A DNA stretch of 64,000 bases, taken from NCBI GenBank assembly GCA_965119685.1, contig OZ221971.1, positions 2,480,001-2,544,000 of the forward strand, in the 5' to 3' direction. The stretch is from Merdibacter sp965119685. GTDB taxonomy: Bacteria; Bacillota_I; Bacilli_A; Erysipelotrichales; Erysipelotrichaceae. The notes below the pieces were generated by a model, which was not told the origin of the DNA, did not search any database, and saw only the letters and a list, made by a program, of their open reading frames with translations. The position numbers and the translations under genes were made by a program. Positions 1 to 8,205 of the stretch are shown one piece after another (the stretch's first letter is position 1; every line of letters begins with the position of its first letter).

Positions 1-867
1 GAGGAGGCCGAAGATGAAGCAGCGATGGCAAACGTGCTGAGCGCATTCTATCAACGCTATGGCATCGGCGATTTTGCGATCTACCGCGCCTTTCGCTTTG
101 AACGAGAGGCAAACGGAGAGCTGAAGCTGTTGGCAATCCGCAACATGGATGAGGTGATGCTAGACGATCTGGTGGGCTATCAGATGCAAAAGGAGATGCT
201 CGTGGAAAACACGAAAGCGTTTGTCGAGGGACGAAACGCCAACAACGTGCTGTTATACGGCGACAGCGGCACCGGCAAGTCCACCAGCATCAAGGCGATC
301 GTCAATGCGTTTTACGATCAGGGACTGCGTATGATCGAGATTTACAAGCATCAGCTGCGCGATCTCTCGGCGCTGATCGCCCTGCTGAAAAAACGCAATT
401 ATCGCTTTATCATCTATATGGACGATCTTTCCTTTGAAGACTTCGAGACAGAATACAAATTTTTAAAGGCAGTGATCGAGGGCGGTGTGGAGACGCGGCC
501 GGACAATATCCTGATCTACGCCACCAGCAACCGCCGCCATCTCATCAAGGAGACGTGGAGCGATCGAAACGACATGAGCGAGGATGAATTGCACCACAGC
601 GATACCGTACAGGAAAAGCTGAGCCTCGTCGCCCGTTTCGGCCTGTCAATCTGCTATGAACGGCCGAATCAGAAAAACTATTTTGACATCGTTTTACAGT
701 TGGCCAAACGCTATCCGGAGATCACCCTCAGCGAGGAGGAGCTGATTCAAGAGGCACGCAAATGGGAGCTGAGCCATGGCGGAATGAGCGGACGGGCGGC
801 ACAGCAGCTGATCTACGATCTCAGCGGCAAGGCGATGCTCGCCAAATGGAAACAAGAGCGGCAATAA
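1..867 (+). CDS. DUF815-family AAA ATPase (5' end outside window)
   Basis: The reading frame is open from base 1 through the ATG at 25, so the gene probably begins upstream of the window and only the C-terminal about 288 residues are seen; the family is usually about 400 residues long. A Walker A motif (YGDSGTGKST) and a Walker B-like stretch (FIIYMDDLSFED) are visible, followed by a sensor-like segment (IYATSNRRH), which together match the DUF815 branch of AAA+ ATPases. Cytoplasmic. The cellular role of this family is not established. It ends 570 bp before the next gene and stands alone on the plus strand. Confidence 0.85.
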   Translation, partial: EEAEDEAAMANVLSAFYQRYGIGDFAIYRAFRFEREANGELKLLAIRNMDEVMLDDLVGYQMQKEMLVENTKAFVEGRNANNVLLYGDSGTGKSTSIKAIVNAFYDQGLRMIEIYKHQLRDLSALIALLKKRNYRFIIYMDDLSFEDFETEYKFLKAVIEGGVETRPDNILIYATSNRRHLIKETWSDRNDMSEDELHHSDTVQEKLSLVARFGLSICYERPNQKNYFDIVLQLAKRYPEITLSEEELIQEARKWELSHGGMSGRAAQQLIYDLSGKAMLAKWKQERQ

Positions 868-980
868 GCGATCATTCCTACTTAGCAGCATAGAAAGATG
901 TGCAACAGCAGACGGACACAGCGTCTTTGACAAAGCGTGCGCCGTATGCTGACAATGCGTTCTTTCTGCGCAGGCACACC

Positions 981-1182
981 ATGGAAAACAAACGAGCCAA
1001 GCGGCAATGATGAGACAGAGAATTTCAAAAGAGAGGTGATCTGGTGCATGATTGCCGTTTTTTTCTTATCGGCGAGCACCCTGTATAGCATGGAAAAACA
1101 AACGGGCCAAGCGGCAATAACAAAACAGAGAATTTCAAAAGAGAAATGATCTGGCGTATGATTGCCGTTTTTTTCTTATCGC
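981..1182. repeat. Imperfect tandem duplication, about 110-bp period
   Basis: Two copies of an approximately 92-base unit start at 981 and 1090, with a period of 109-110 bases. Both carry the stretch ATTGCCGTTTTTTTCTTATC (1051-1070 and 1161-1180), preceded by a ribosome-binding-like GAGAGGTGATCT or GAGAAATGATCT. A 33-codon frame (1048-1149, start MIAVFFLSAS, basic C-terminus ISKEK) spans the junction of the copies. It has a hydrophobic start and charged tail, as holin-like or type I toxins have, but I cannot assign it. The rest of the 868-1372 gap shows no gene that I can support. Confidence 0.6.
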
Positions 1183-1372
1183 CATCGCAAACATGGCATC
1201 GCGGCAAGATAAGCGCGGGATAGGGGCACTGCATCCTCCCCCCTTTACAAGCGTTTTGACAATCGTGATTGCAGAGGTACAAAAATACGCAGACACTTTG
1301 CAGGGATACACGTGCTGCTCACAAAGGACAACGCAGTGCCCGCAGGGATGGCAGCGCACTGTGAATGAACGC

Positions 1373-1401
1373 TTGCTTTTTTATCATGTGCGACGTATAA
1401 T
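1373..1401 (+). promoter_or_regulatory. Sigma-A promoter of marR-MATE pair
   Basis: TTGCTT (1373-1378), 17-base spacer, perfect TATAAT (1396-1401), about 40 bases upstream of the MarR gene start. Direct reading; no other promoter of this quality lies in the gap. Confidence 0.7.
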
Positions 1402-1441
1402 CTTTATTGTTCACAAGTAAACGATTAGGGGGTACATGCGC

Positions 1442-1882
1442 ATGAAGCCAACCGTGGAGAGCATACTTCGCTCTCTCAACCAGATTCGCAAGGTATATGC
1501 CGCCAAGGTGCAGAAACAGATGCGGGAAGAGCATCTCTCTTTAAATGAAATCTCCATCCTCATCCTGCTTGCCAACAACCCTCATATCACAACCGCCGCG
1601 CAGCTGTGTGTGGTGCTGGGCGTATCGAAAGGGTTAATCAGCCGCAGCGTGGAACGTTTAGTCGCACGGGGAATTTTAAACGCCGCACAGGATGAAAAGG
1701 ATCATCGGATCACCCATCTGACGATCAGCACCCGGGCAAATGAGCTGATTCTGCGCCTGAATCATGAGATCGACGCGATCAACCGCGCCGTGCTCAGCGA
1801 TGTCAGCGAGGCGGAAATCTTACAGATGGAAGCGACGATCCGCAAGATCACAGCGTGTTTTCAAAAGGAGGAAGAAGCATGA
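1442..1882 (+). CDS. MarR-family transcriptional regulator
   Basis: A winged-helix DNA-binding regulator of 146 residues, the usual MarR length. The helix-turn-helix region is seen around residues 50-75 (TAAQLCVVLGVSKGLISRSV) and the wing follows with the typical DEKDHR segment. The ATG at 1442 is preferred over 1436 because AGGGGG (1427-1432) is then 9 bases upstream. It overlaps the following MATE exporter gene by ATGA, so the two are co-transcribed from the promoter at 1373-1401. By analogy with other MarR-MATE pairs it probably represses the exporter and itself and is relieved by a toxic ligand; the ligand is unknown. Confidence 0.88.
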   Translation: MKPTVESILRSLNQIRKVYAAKVQKQMREEHLSLNEISILILLANNPHITTAAQLCVVLGVSKGLISRSVERLVARGILNAAQDEKDHRITHLTISTRANELILRLNHEIDAINRAVLSDVSEAEILQMEATIRKITACFQKEEEA

Positions 1883-3267
1883 AACTGCAAATGTCAAGAG
1901 AGGTCGATTTAGGAAAGGAGCCCGTCGGCAGGCTGCTTGCCATCCTCGCCCTGCCCGCCATCACCTCGCAGGTCATCAACGCCCTGTATAACATGGTCGA
2001 CCGCATGTACATCGGTCACATCGAAGGGATCGGCGCAGATGCGCTGACCGGCGTCGGCGTCTGTTTTCCGATCATCATGATCGTCTCTGCGTTTGCCTAT
2101 CTGCTGGGAATGGGCGGCGCTCCGCGGGCGAGCATCTGCATGGGGAAGAAACAAAACCAAGCGGCGGAAAAAATCTTAGGCAACTGCTTTCTCGCATTGG
2201 TGCTCGTCGCGTTTGTCCTGACGGCAATCGTCCTGCTGTTTCATGAACCGCTGCTCTATCTTTTCGGCGCCAGCGATCAGACGATCGGCTATGCGAGCGA
2301 ATATATCAAAATCTATGCGATCGGCACGCTGTTTGTACAGCTGACGCTGGGCATGAACGCCTTTATCTCGGCACAGGGCTTCTCCACCGTCAGCATGCTC
2401 ACCGTCGTCATCGGTGCGATCAACAACATCATCCTCGATCCGATCTTCATCTTTCTCTTTCACATGAATGTCAGCGGCGCCGCCTTGGCGACAATTCTCT
2501 CACAGGCGATCAGCGCCGTGTGGGCGGTGCGCTTTCTGATGGGAAACAAGACCGTTCTGCGTTTGAAACGAGAGAATATGCGCTTTGAATGGAAGGTGTT
2601 TGCCCCTTGTGTCGCCCTGGGCATCGCACCTTTTGCCATGCAGGCGACGGAGAGCGTGCTCGTGCTTTGCTTCAACTCCTCCCTGCTTCGCTATGGCGGT
2701 GATCTGGCAGTGGGCGCAATGACGATTCTCTCCAGCATCATGCAGTTTGCAATGCTGCCGATGCAGGGACTCACACAGGGCGGACAGCCAATCATCAGCT
2801 ACAATTACGGAGCGAACAACCCGCAGCGTGTCAAACGGGCGTTCCAGCTGCAGACGATCGTCTGCTTCTCCTACTCCACCTTGATGTGGGCGGCGGTCAT
2901 GCTGGTGCCTTCGCTGTTCGTCTCCATCTTCACCAACGATCCCGCGCTCGCTTCCATCAGCGTTTGGGCGCTGCGTATCTATATGACAGGCGTGCTGCTG
3001 ATGGGCTTGCAGGTGTCCTGCCAGCAGGCGTTTATCGCCTTTGGCAACTCCAAGGTCAGCGCTTTTCTGGCTGTATTTCGCAAAATCATCGTGCTGATCC
3101 CATTGATTTACATTTTGCCGCAGTTTCTCGACGATCAGGTATTCGCCGTCTTTCTTGCCGAACCGATCGCGGATACCATCGCCGTAGCGACGACGGTCAC
3201 CTTATTTGTCATCAACTTTAAAAAGCTGCTGCATCAGATGGAGGCCTCAAAGGAAACTACGCGCTGA
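1879..3267 (+). CDS. MATE-family multidrug/toxin efflux transporter
   Basis: A 462-residue integral membrane protein with about 12 hydrophobic segments and two MatE domains (about residues 20-180 and 245-410). It resembles MepA-type cation-coupled exporters: the N-terminal segment GRLLAILALPAITSQVINAL is followed by NMVDRMYIG, a hallmark of the family. The start at 1879 (AAAGGAGG about 8 bases upstream) overlaps the MarR stop codon as ATGA. Predicted role is sodium- or proton-coupled efflux of drugs or metabolites at the cytoplasmic membrane under control of the upstream MarR protein. Substrate not predictable from sequence. Confidence 0.9.
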   Translation: MKLQMSREVDLGKEPVGRLLAILALPAITSQVINALYNMVDRMYIGHIEGIGADALTGVGVCFPIIMIVSAFAYLLGMGGAPRASICMGKKQNQAAEKILGNCFLALVLVAFVLTAIVLLFHEPLLYLFGASDQTIGYASEYIKIYAIGTLFVQLTLGMNAFISAQGFSTVSMLTVVIGAINNIILDPIFIFLFHMNVSGAALATILSQAISAVWAVRFLMGNKTVLRLKRENMRFEWKVFAPCVALGIAPFAMQATESVLVLCFNSSLLRYGGDLAVGAMTILSSIMQFAMLPMQGLTQGGQPIISYNYGANNPQRVKRAFQLQTIVCFSYSTLMWAAVMLVPSLFVSIFTNDPALASISVWALRIYMTGVLLMGLQVSCQQAFIAFGNSKVSAFLAVFRKIIVLIPLIYILPQFLDDQVFAVFLAEPIADTIAVATTVTLFVINFKKLLHQMEASKETTR

Positions 3268-3526
3268 GGAAATTCTTCAGCGCTTTTTGTTTCCTGTGGA
3301 TGTCCGACAATACCTCATCGCCAAGTGACACGCCGGAAGCGTTTGACAAGATCTGCGGACAGGTTTAGGGGAACACTCTTCCTGCCGGAGTATACAAAAG
3401 CAATTCCCATGTCCGGATGACATTCTTTGCCTGTCAGAAAAACCGCCGGAAAAAGGCAACAGCTACTCCGCAGGAAAACGGCCGCCCTTTCCACTCATCC
3501 GGGATTTCACACGGCACTGAAAACAG

Positions 3527-3555
3527 TTGCCCTTTGCCCTTGGCTGTGCTATAAT
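3527..3555 (+). promoter_or_regulatory. Sigma-A promoter of nucleoside hydrolase operon
   Basis: TTGCCC (3527-3532), 17-base spacer, TATAAT (3550-3555). Transcription from here would give a leader of about 125 nt before the start codon at 3687. The stretch 3268-3526 upstream shows no gene that I can support. Confidence 0.65.
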
Positions 3556-3561
3556 CACTCA

Positions 3562-3667
3562 CGAACTGGTTTCTAAGTCTCCCAGTATAATCATAGGCAA
3601 ACAATCAATCTCATCGTGATATTTACGGTTTTTATTGCTTTGCCCCTATGCTGGGCAAGGCTTTTTT
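3562..3667 (+). promoter_or_regulatory. Leader with intrinsic terminator and alternative antiterminator (attenuator or riboswitch candidate)
   Basis: A 9-bp hairpin GCTTTGCCC / GGGCAAGGC (3637-3645 with 3653-3661, one G-U pair) is followed by six T (3662-3667), an intrinsic terminator placed 20 bases upstream of the nucleoside hydrolase start. GGCAAA at 3596-3601 can pair with TTTGCC of the terminator's left arm, so an antiterminator is possible. A small hairpin ACTGG / CCAGT (3565-3569 with 3582-3586) lies at the 5' end. I could not match it to the purine, preQ1, ZTP or THF riboswitch consensus from memory, so the sensed ligand is unknown. Confidence 0.6.
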
Positions 3668-3686
3668 ATTGAAAAGGGGGATTTGC

Positions 3687-4688
3687 ATGAAACGAAAGGT
3701 CATCATCGACTGTGATCCGGGCATCGATGACGCGCTGGCGCTGATGCTGGCGCTGAATCATGAGGACATTGAGGTGCTGGGGATTACCATCGTCTGCGGC
3801 AACGCGCCGGCGGAAATGGGATTTGCCAATGCGCACAAGGTGCTGGCGCATTTGGGACGGCAGGATGTCAAGGTATATCTGGGAGCCAAGCAGCCCCTTG
3901 CCCTGCCGTTTTGCGATGCGCTGGATACTCATGGCAGCGATGGCTTGGGAGAGAGCTTTCTACCGCAGACAGATGCAGCGATTCCCGATCTGGATGCCGT
4001 GACGTTTCTTTCACAGACACTGCGTGAAACGAATTGTTCGATCATCGCGCTGGGGCCGCTCACCAACCTCGCCCATCTGATAGAGCGGGACGCACAGGCG
4101 TTTGCCCGTATCGATCGTCTGGTTTCGATGGGCGGCGCTTTCCGCACGCATGGCAACTGTTCGCCGGTAGCGGAGTATAATTACTGGGAAGATCCGCAGG
4201 CGGCACAGCGCGTTTATGCGCAGATGGAGCAGTTAGGCAAACAGGTGGAGATGGTCGGACTGGATGTGACAAGACGCATCGTGCTCACGATGGATCTGTT
4301 AGCTTACATCGAACGCCTAGATCCCAAGGAAGGGGCGTTCATCCGGGCGATCACCAAGTTTTATTTTGACTTCCACTGGCGGCAGGAGCACCTCATCGGC
4401 TGTGTGATCAACGATCCCCTTGCGGTAGCATATTTCATCGACCCTTCGCTTTGTGAGGGATTCTCCTCTTATGTGGCGATCGCAGGCGATGGCTTGGCAC
4501 GCGGGCAAAGCATCGTCGACGCAGCTTCGTTTTATCAGCGCCCGCACAATGCGCAGGTGCTGACCAAGGTGGACGTCCTGGCGTTTTTCCGGATGTTTTT
4601 TGCGGCTTTGTTGCATCAGGAGGCTTCCGCATTTGATTTATTGCCTGTGCTGATCGCCTCATTGACAAAACAGGAGGGATGCGCATGA
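3687..4688 (+). CDS. Inosine/uridine-preferring nucleoside hydrolase family protein
   Basis: A 333-residue hydrolase that cleaves the N-glycosidic bond of ribonucleosides to base plus ribose in the cytoplasm. The N-terminal calcium-binding signature DCDPGIDDA is intact and the later conserved NDPLA (ligand aspartate) is present near residue 240. The start at 3687 has AAAGGGGG 6 bases upstream. It lies behind a leader with an intrinsic terminator and overlaps by ATGA with an ECF S-component gene, so the pair probably imports a nucleoside or base and processes it. The next operon carries PsuG, another nucleoside-degrading enzyme. Exact substrate (purine, pyrimidine or unusual nucleoside) cannot be decided here. 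Confidence 0.9.
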   Translation: MKRKVIIDCDPGIDDALALMLALNHEDIEVLGITIVCGNAPAEMGFANAHKVLAHLGRQDVKVYLGAKQPLALPFCDALDTHGSDGLGESFLPQTDAAIPDLDAVTFLSQTLRETNCSIIALGPLTNLAHLIERDAQAFARIDRLVSMGGAFRTHGNCSPVAEYNYWEDPQAAQRVYAQMEQLGKQVEMVGLDVTRRIVLTMDLLAYIERLDPKEGAFIRAITKFYFDFHWRQEHLIGCVINDPLAVAYFIDPSLCEGFSSYVAIAGDGLARGQSIVDAASFYQRPHNAQVLTKVDVLAFFRMFFAALLHQEASAFDLLPVLIASLTKQEGCA

Positions 4689-5233
4689 AGGGAAGAATGT
4701 CTGCCGCTCATCTGAGCATGATCGCTTTTTGTGCCGTGCTCAACATCGTCGGCGGTCAAATTGCGCTGCTGCTGCGGCTGCCGATTTATTTAGACAGCAT
4801 CGGCACGGTGTTGGCAGCGGCAACGATGGGACCGCTGTATGGCATGCTGCCAAGCTTGCTGAGCGGAGTGCTGCTGGGTGTGCTCAGCGATATTTACTCT
4901 TTGTATTATGCGCCTGTCGGCATCCTGTTTGGATGGCTGTGCGGCATGGTGTGGAAGACGCGCCGTCAGCGCTGGTGGTGGCCGTTTGCGGCGGCGGGGG
5001 CGGTCACGGTACCGAGCTCCTTCGTCAGCGCGTGCATCACCGCTTATCTGTTTGGCGGCATCACCTCCTCCGGCTCCAGCGCGCTCGTTTTACTGTTGGC
5101 GAATACGCCGCTGGGATTAACGCTGAGCTGTTTCCTCGTGCAGGTGCTGAGCGATTACCTGGATCGGGTGCTGGCGTTTTTCATCGTGATGCTCTTGCTG
5201 AAGCGGCTGCCGCTGCGGCGATGGCAAGGGTGA
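4685..5233 (+). CDS. ECF-type transporter substrate-binding (S) component, putative
   Basis: A 182-residue very hydrophobic protein with about five or six membrane segments and the general look of an ECF S component (short loops, AATMGPLYGMLPSLLSGVLLG). The start at 4685 overlaps the hydrolase stop as ATGA, with AGGAGGG at a good distance; the in-frame ATG at 4679 would leave no room for the binding site. S components capture a vitamin or nucleobase and share the EcfA/EcfT energising module encoded elsewhere. The tight link to a nucleoside hydrolase suggests a nucleoside, base or ribose-derived substrate; this is inference. Confidence 0.7.
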   Translation: MKGRMSAAHLSMIAFCAVLNIVGGQIALLLRLPIYLDSIGTVLAAATMGPLYGMLPSLLSGVLLGVLSDIYSLYYAPVGILFGWLCGMVWKTRRQRWWWPFAAAGAVTVPSSFVSACITAYLFGGITSSGSSALVLLLANTPLGLTLSCFLVQVLSDYLDRVLAFFIVMLLLKRLPLRRWQG

Positions 5234-5302
5234 GCCATTGCCCCCGCAACGCCCTGCTGCAAGCATTACCGAAAAGAGCAATAAAGAAAAAGTAAAAAAG
5301 TG

Positions 5303-5331
5303 TTGAAATCGCTTCCAATATTGTTTACAAT
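5303..5331 (+). promoter_or_regulatory. Promoter of PTS-psuG operon with overlapping cre-like site
   Basis: TTGAAA (5303-5308), 17-base spacer, TACAAT (5326-5331). The stretch TGAAATCGCTTCCA (5304-5317) matches the CcpA cre consensus TGWAANCGNTNWCA with one mismatch and overlaps the -35 box, which predicts catabolite repression. Confidence 0.7.
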
Positions 5332-5341
5332 ACAATTAGGT

Positions 5342-5374
5342 TAGCGAATCAAAGAGTGACATTGTTTGATGCTA
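5342..5374 (+). promoter_or_regulatory. RAT-like antiterminator hairpin
   Basis: TAGC and ATCAAA (5342-5345, 5348-5353) pair with TTTGAT and GCTA (5365-5370, 5371-5374), with a two-base bulge as in RNA antiterminators bound by BglG/LicT proteins. It abuts the terminator at 5375, and a BglG-type protein is encoded in the same operon. The match is structural; the loop bases differ from the classic LicT RAT. Confidence 0.55.
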
Positions 5375-5407
5375 GGCCATTGACCGTTTTGGTCATGGCC
5401 TTTTTTT
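5375..5407 (+). terminator. Leader terminator controlled by antitermination
   Basis: GGCCATTGACC (5375-5385) pairs with GGTCATGGCC (5391-5400) with one bulged T, followed by seven T (5401-5407), 20 bases before the EIIA start. Its place between promoter and first gene marks transcriptional attenuation. Confidence 0.85.
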
Positions 5408-5427
5408 ATTGTATGGAGGAAAACAAA

Positions 5428-5949
5428 ATGTTTCATTTTAATAGAAGAAAGGCTTTGCCGACATCGCCGGAAATTGAGATCTGCGCTCCCTGCGACGGCA
5501 TGTTGTTTCCTTTAGAGAGTTCTGCTGACGCGGTGTTTGCCGCAAAGACGCTGGGTGAGGGCTTCTTCATCCAACCCAGCGATACACTGATCTATGCGCC
5601 GCTCTCAGGCACGATCAGCGCGCTGTTTCCCACCAAGCATGCGATCGGGATACAGAGTGAAGCAGGCATCGAGGTGCTGCTTCACATCGGCATCGATACC
5701 GTTTATGCGAAAGGCTTGCCGATCGAGTCCGATGTGCGAGTCCATGACCGTATCCGCCGCGGCGAGCTTTTGGCGCAGATCGATCTGACGCAGTTTCACC
5801 GTCAAAATCTTTGCTGCGACGTATATGTGTTCATCACTGATCAAAAGGGATATACGATCACATCTGTACAGCCGTTCAATCGTCAGGTATATGAAGGGGA
5901 GGTCTTGATGCGATGCAAAAAGAGAGCCAAAGAAAATACTATTACGTGA
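5428..5949 (+). CDS. PTS glucose-family EIIA component
   Basis: A 173-residue EIIA of the Glc (Crr) superfamily, the phosphocarrier that takes phosphate from HPr and passes it to EIIB. The active-site segment LLHIGIDTV with its histidine and the second conserved histidine (KHAIGIQ) are present, as are the APLSGTISAL and DRIRRGELLAQID segments. Start at 5428 with GGAGG about 9 bases upstream. It is encoded as a separate protein because the EIIBC gene downstream lacks an EIIA domain. Its end overlaps the antiterminator gene by 37 bases. Expression is predicted to depend on antitermination at 5342-5407 and on CcpA. Confidence 0.92.
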   Translation: MFHFNRRKALPTSPEIEICAPCDGMLFPLESSADAVFAAKTLGEGFFIQPSDTLIYAPLSGTISALFPTKHAIGIQSEAGIEVLLHIGIDTVYAKGLPIESDVRVHDRIRRGELLAQIDLTQFHRQNLCCDVYVFITDQKGYTITSVQPFNRQVYEGEVLMRCKKRAKENTIT

Positions 5950-6869
5950 AAACCATTAACAACAATGCCATATCGGCAAGGGATGACCGGCGTCATGAGG
6001 TGATCATCCTCGGCAAGGCGATCGGTGTCAAATGTCAGCGTCAGATCGGAGCACTCATCGATCCGGCATTGATTGAGCGGGTATTCACCGCACAGCAGCA
6101 AGGAAATTATCTGGAGACACTGCTGGCCGCAATCCCCTATTCCCTGTATCAAATTGTGGATTGCATCATTCGTCAGGCAGAAAAAGATCTGCATGCTTCT
6201 TTTAAAGATGCGCTCTATCTCTCTTTGCTGGATCATATTCACTTTTCTCTGCGGATGCACCGTGAACAAAGCGAGATTCCCAATCCGCTGTTGACAGAGA
6301 TCAAACTCTTTCACAAGGAGGAATTTGCCGCCGCGCTGCATTCGGTGGCGATCATCAATGAACACACGCATGCAAACCTCGATGAAAATGAAGCCGGTTA
6401 TCTTGCGTTTCACTATATCAACGCGCTCTCTCTGCTGGATTCCCGTCAAAACAAGCAGCGTATGCAGCTATTGAACCAAATATTGATTTACATCCGATCG
6501 CTGGGTATCCACCTGGATGAAAATTCCTATCTATATGCCCGATTGGTCACACATCTCAAGCTGCTGTTAAACAGAATCTTAAGCGGAGAATGCGAGGAGC
6601 ACGCCGGCTTTGCACGATCACTCTCAGAGTCCTTGGCGAGCGAGCATCTGCAAGGCTGGGAATATGCGCGAAGCATTTACAGCTTTATGAGCGAGCAGCT
6701 GCAGCTTCGCGTCCATCAAGAGGAAATCACCTATCTGGCGATGCACATCGTCCCATTGTTACAAAGAGAGGAGGGAAAAAACGACGATGAGGACAGCGTG
6801 CATACGCAGGAGGGAGGAAAGGAGAAAACAGATGTCAAAATACAAACAACTGGCAGCCGACATCATTGA
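5913..6869 (+). CDS. BglG/LicT-family transcriptional antiterminator with two PRDs
   Basis: A 318-residue RNA-binding antiterminator. The N-terminal CAT domain (about residues 8-60, with VKTINNNAISA and HEVIILGKAIG) binds the leader hairpin; PRD1 (about 75-180) and PRD2 (about 185-290) follow, each with conserved histidines that are phosphorylated by the PTS (NEHTHANLDENEAGYLAFHY; TYLAMHIVPLL). It is the second gene of the operon whose leader carries a RAT-like hairpin and terminator, so it most likely autoregulates the operon: active when substrate is transported, inactive when EIIB/EIIC phosphorylates PRD1. The C-terminal 25 residues overlap the start of the EIIBC gene in another frame. Confidence 0.93.
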   Translation: MQKESQRKYYYVKTINNNAISARDDRRHEVIILGKAIGVKCQRQIGALIDPALIERVFTAQQQGNYLETLLAAIPYSLYQIVDCIIRQAEKDLHASFKDALYLSLLDHIHFSLRMHREQSEIPNPLLTEIKLFHKEEFAAALHSVAIINEHTHANLDENEAGYLAFHYINALSLLDSRQNKQRMQLLNQILIYIRSLGIHLDENSYLYARLVTHLKLLLNRILSGECEEHAGFARSLSESLASEHLQGWEYARSIYSFMSEQLQLRVHQEEITYLAMHIVPLLQREEGKNDDEDSVHTQEGGKEKTDVKIQTTGSRHH

Positions 6870-8205
6870 AAAGGTCGGCGGTGAAGACAACATCGCCGAG
6901 ATGTCGCACTGCATGACAAGACTGCGACTGTCGCTGAAAGACGATCAGCTGGTAAACAAGGAGGCGCTGGAACAGCTGCCCGAGGTCATGCGGGTTGTCC
7001 TGTTAGGCGGTCAATATCAGATCGTATTAGGCGGCATCGTCGATGAAGTCTTTGAAGAAGCGTCCGGTTTGGTCAGCGAAAAGGTCAATGTCAGCACTGC
7101 GATGATTCAGGAAAATCTGGACGCAGAAGTGCGGAAGGGAAATGTGCTCGAACGCCTCATCTCCCTGCTGTCGGGAATCGTCACGCCGATCATCCCGGCG
7201 ATGTTAGCGGCCGGGTTCATCACGGCGGTGGCAAAATTAGCCGTTCTGGCAGGTATTCCGGAAGACAATTCGACGATTCAGCTATTGAGCGTAGCCGGTG
7301 ATGTGCTGTATGGTTTCTTCCCGATCATCATCGGATGGTCGGCGGCGAAATATTTCAAGGCGAATATCGCCGTGACGCTCATGGTGGTCGGACTGCTGGT
7401 CTATCCCAATTTCACTGCATTGTTCAACGGCGGTGCGATTGACTTTCTCGGCGTTCCGGTGACAAACGTCTATTATGGCAGCTCGATTTTACCGGCTATA
7501 TGCTCGGCGTTTCTGCTCGCCAAGCTGGAGCGGATACTGCGGCGCATCCTGCCGAATGCGCTGCGCAGCATCTTTGTACCGTTTTTGAGCGCGCTGATTA
7601 CGATTCCGCTGCTCATCACCGTCATCGGTCCCATCGGCGTATGGGGCGGAGAGCTGTTTGCGAACCTGTTTCGCTCAGCGTATGCATTCAGTCCGATCCT
7701 TGCCGGCGCCATCATCGGCGGCATTTGGCAGATTCTGATCATCTTCGGCATGCACATTGCAATATTAGGATTGGTTTCCACTCCCAACATCGCCATGTAT
7801 GGCAGGGATATGATCATTATGACACATGCGCCAAGTCTCATCTGTCAGATAGCTGCCGGATTGGCAGTCGCCTGCAAAGCAAAGAACAAGGAGACGAAAA
7901 AAACGGCGCTGACGCTCTCCTTGACCTCATTTTTCTCTGGTAACGTCATCGAACCGGTCATGTACGGCGTCAACCTGAAATATAAGAAGCCGTTTATCGC
8001 CGTCTGCATCGGCGGCGCGCTGGGCGGTGCGATTACCGGTGCGTCCGGTGCGGGTACAGTGGCGGCGGTCGCACTGAGCATCTATACCTTCCCGGTCTAT
8101 CTTGGCGCAGGCTTTGGCGGGCTCATGCTAGGCTGTGCGTTAGGCGGCGCACTGACCTTCGTGCTCACCTATCTCATGGGAATTGATGAGGAGGAAATTC
8201 AATGA
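6832..8205 (+). CDS. PTS EIIBC permease (glucose/sucrose/beta-glucoside superfamily)
   Basis: A 457-residue membrane permease. The EIIB domain (about residues 1-80) carries the phosphorylated cysteine in MSHCMTRLRL; the EIIC domain (about 110-440) has about ten membrane helices and the conserved GVNLKYKKPF region. There is no C-terminal EIIA domain, which is supplied by the gene at 5428. Start at 6832 follows GGAGGAAAGGAG. The family takes sugars such as trehalose, sucrose, MurNAc or beta-glucosides; here the gene is followed by an eIF2B-like isomerase and PsuG rather than by a glycosidase for disaccharides, so the substrate may be a ribose-containing C-nucleoside such as pseudouridine. That substrate is inference from context. 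Confidence 0.92.
   Translation: MSKYKQLAADIIEKVGGEDNIAEMSHCMTRLRLSLKDDQLVNKEALEQLPEVMRVVLLGGQYQIVLGGIVDEVFEEASGLVSEKVNVSTAMIQENLDAEVRKGNVLERLISLLSGIVTPIIPAMLAAGFITAVAKLAVLAGIPEDNSTIQLLSVAGDVLYGFFPIIIGWSAAKYFKANIAVTLMVVGLLVYPNFTALFNGGAIDFLGVPVTNVYYGSSILPAICSAFLLAKLERILRRILPNALRSIFVPFLSALITIPLLITVIGPIGVWGGELFANLFRSAYAFSPILAGAIIGGIWQILIIFGMHIAILGLVSTPNIAMYGRDMIIMTHAPSLICQIAAGLAVACKAKNKETKKTALTLSLTSFFSGNVIEPVMYGVNLKYKKPFIAVCIGGALGGAITGASGAGTVAAVALSIYTFPVYLGAGFGGLMLGCALGGALTFVLTYLMGIDEEEIQ

Noticed and set aside
2176..2463. Minus-strand frame inside the first MATE gene
   Set aside because: Antisense to a clear membrane transporter; Asp/Arg-rich composition typical of a shadow.
3562..3640. Purine riboswitch before the nucleoside hydrolase
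   Set aside because: A GTTTCTA element is present, but the paired P1/P2/P3 stems of the purine aptamer could not be built around it.
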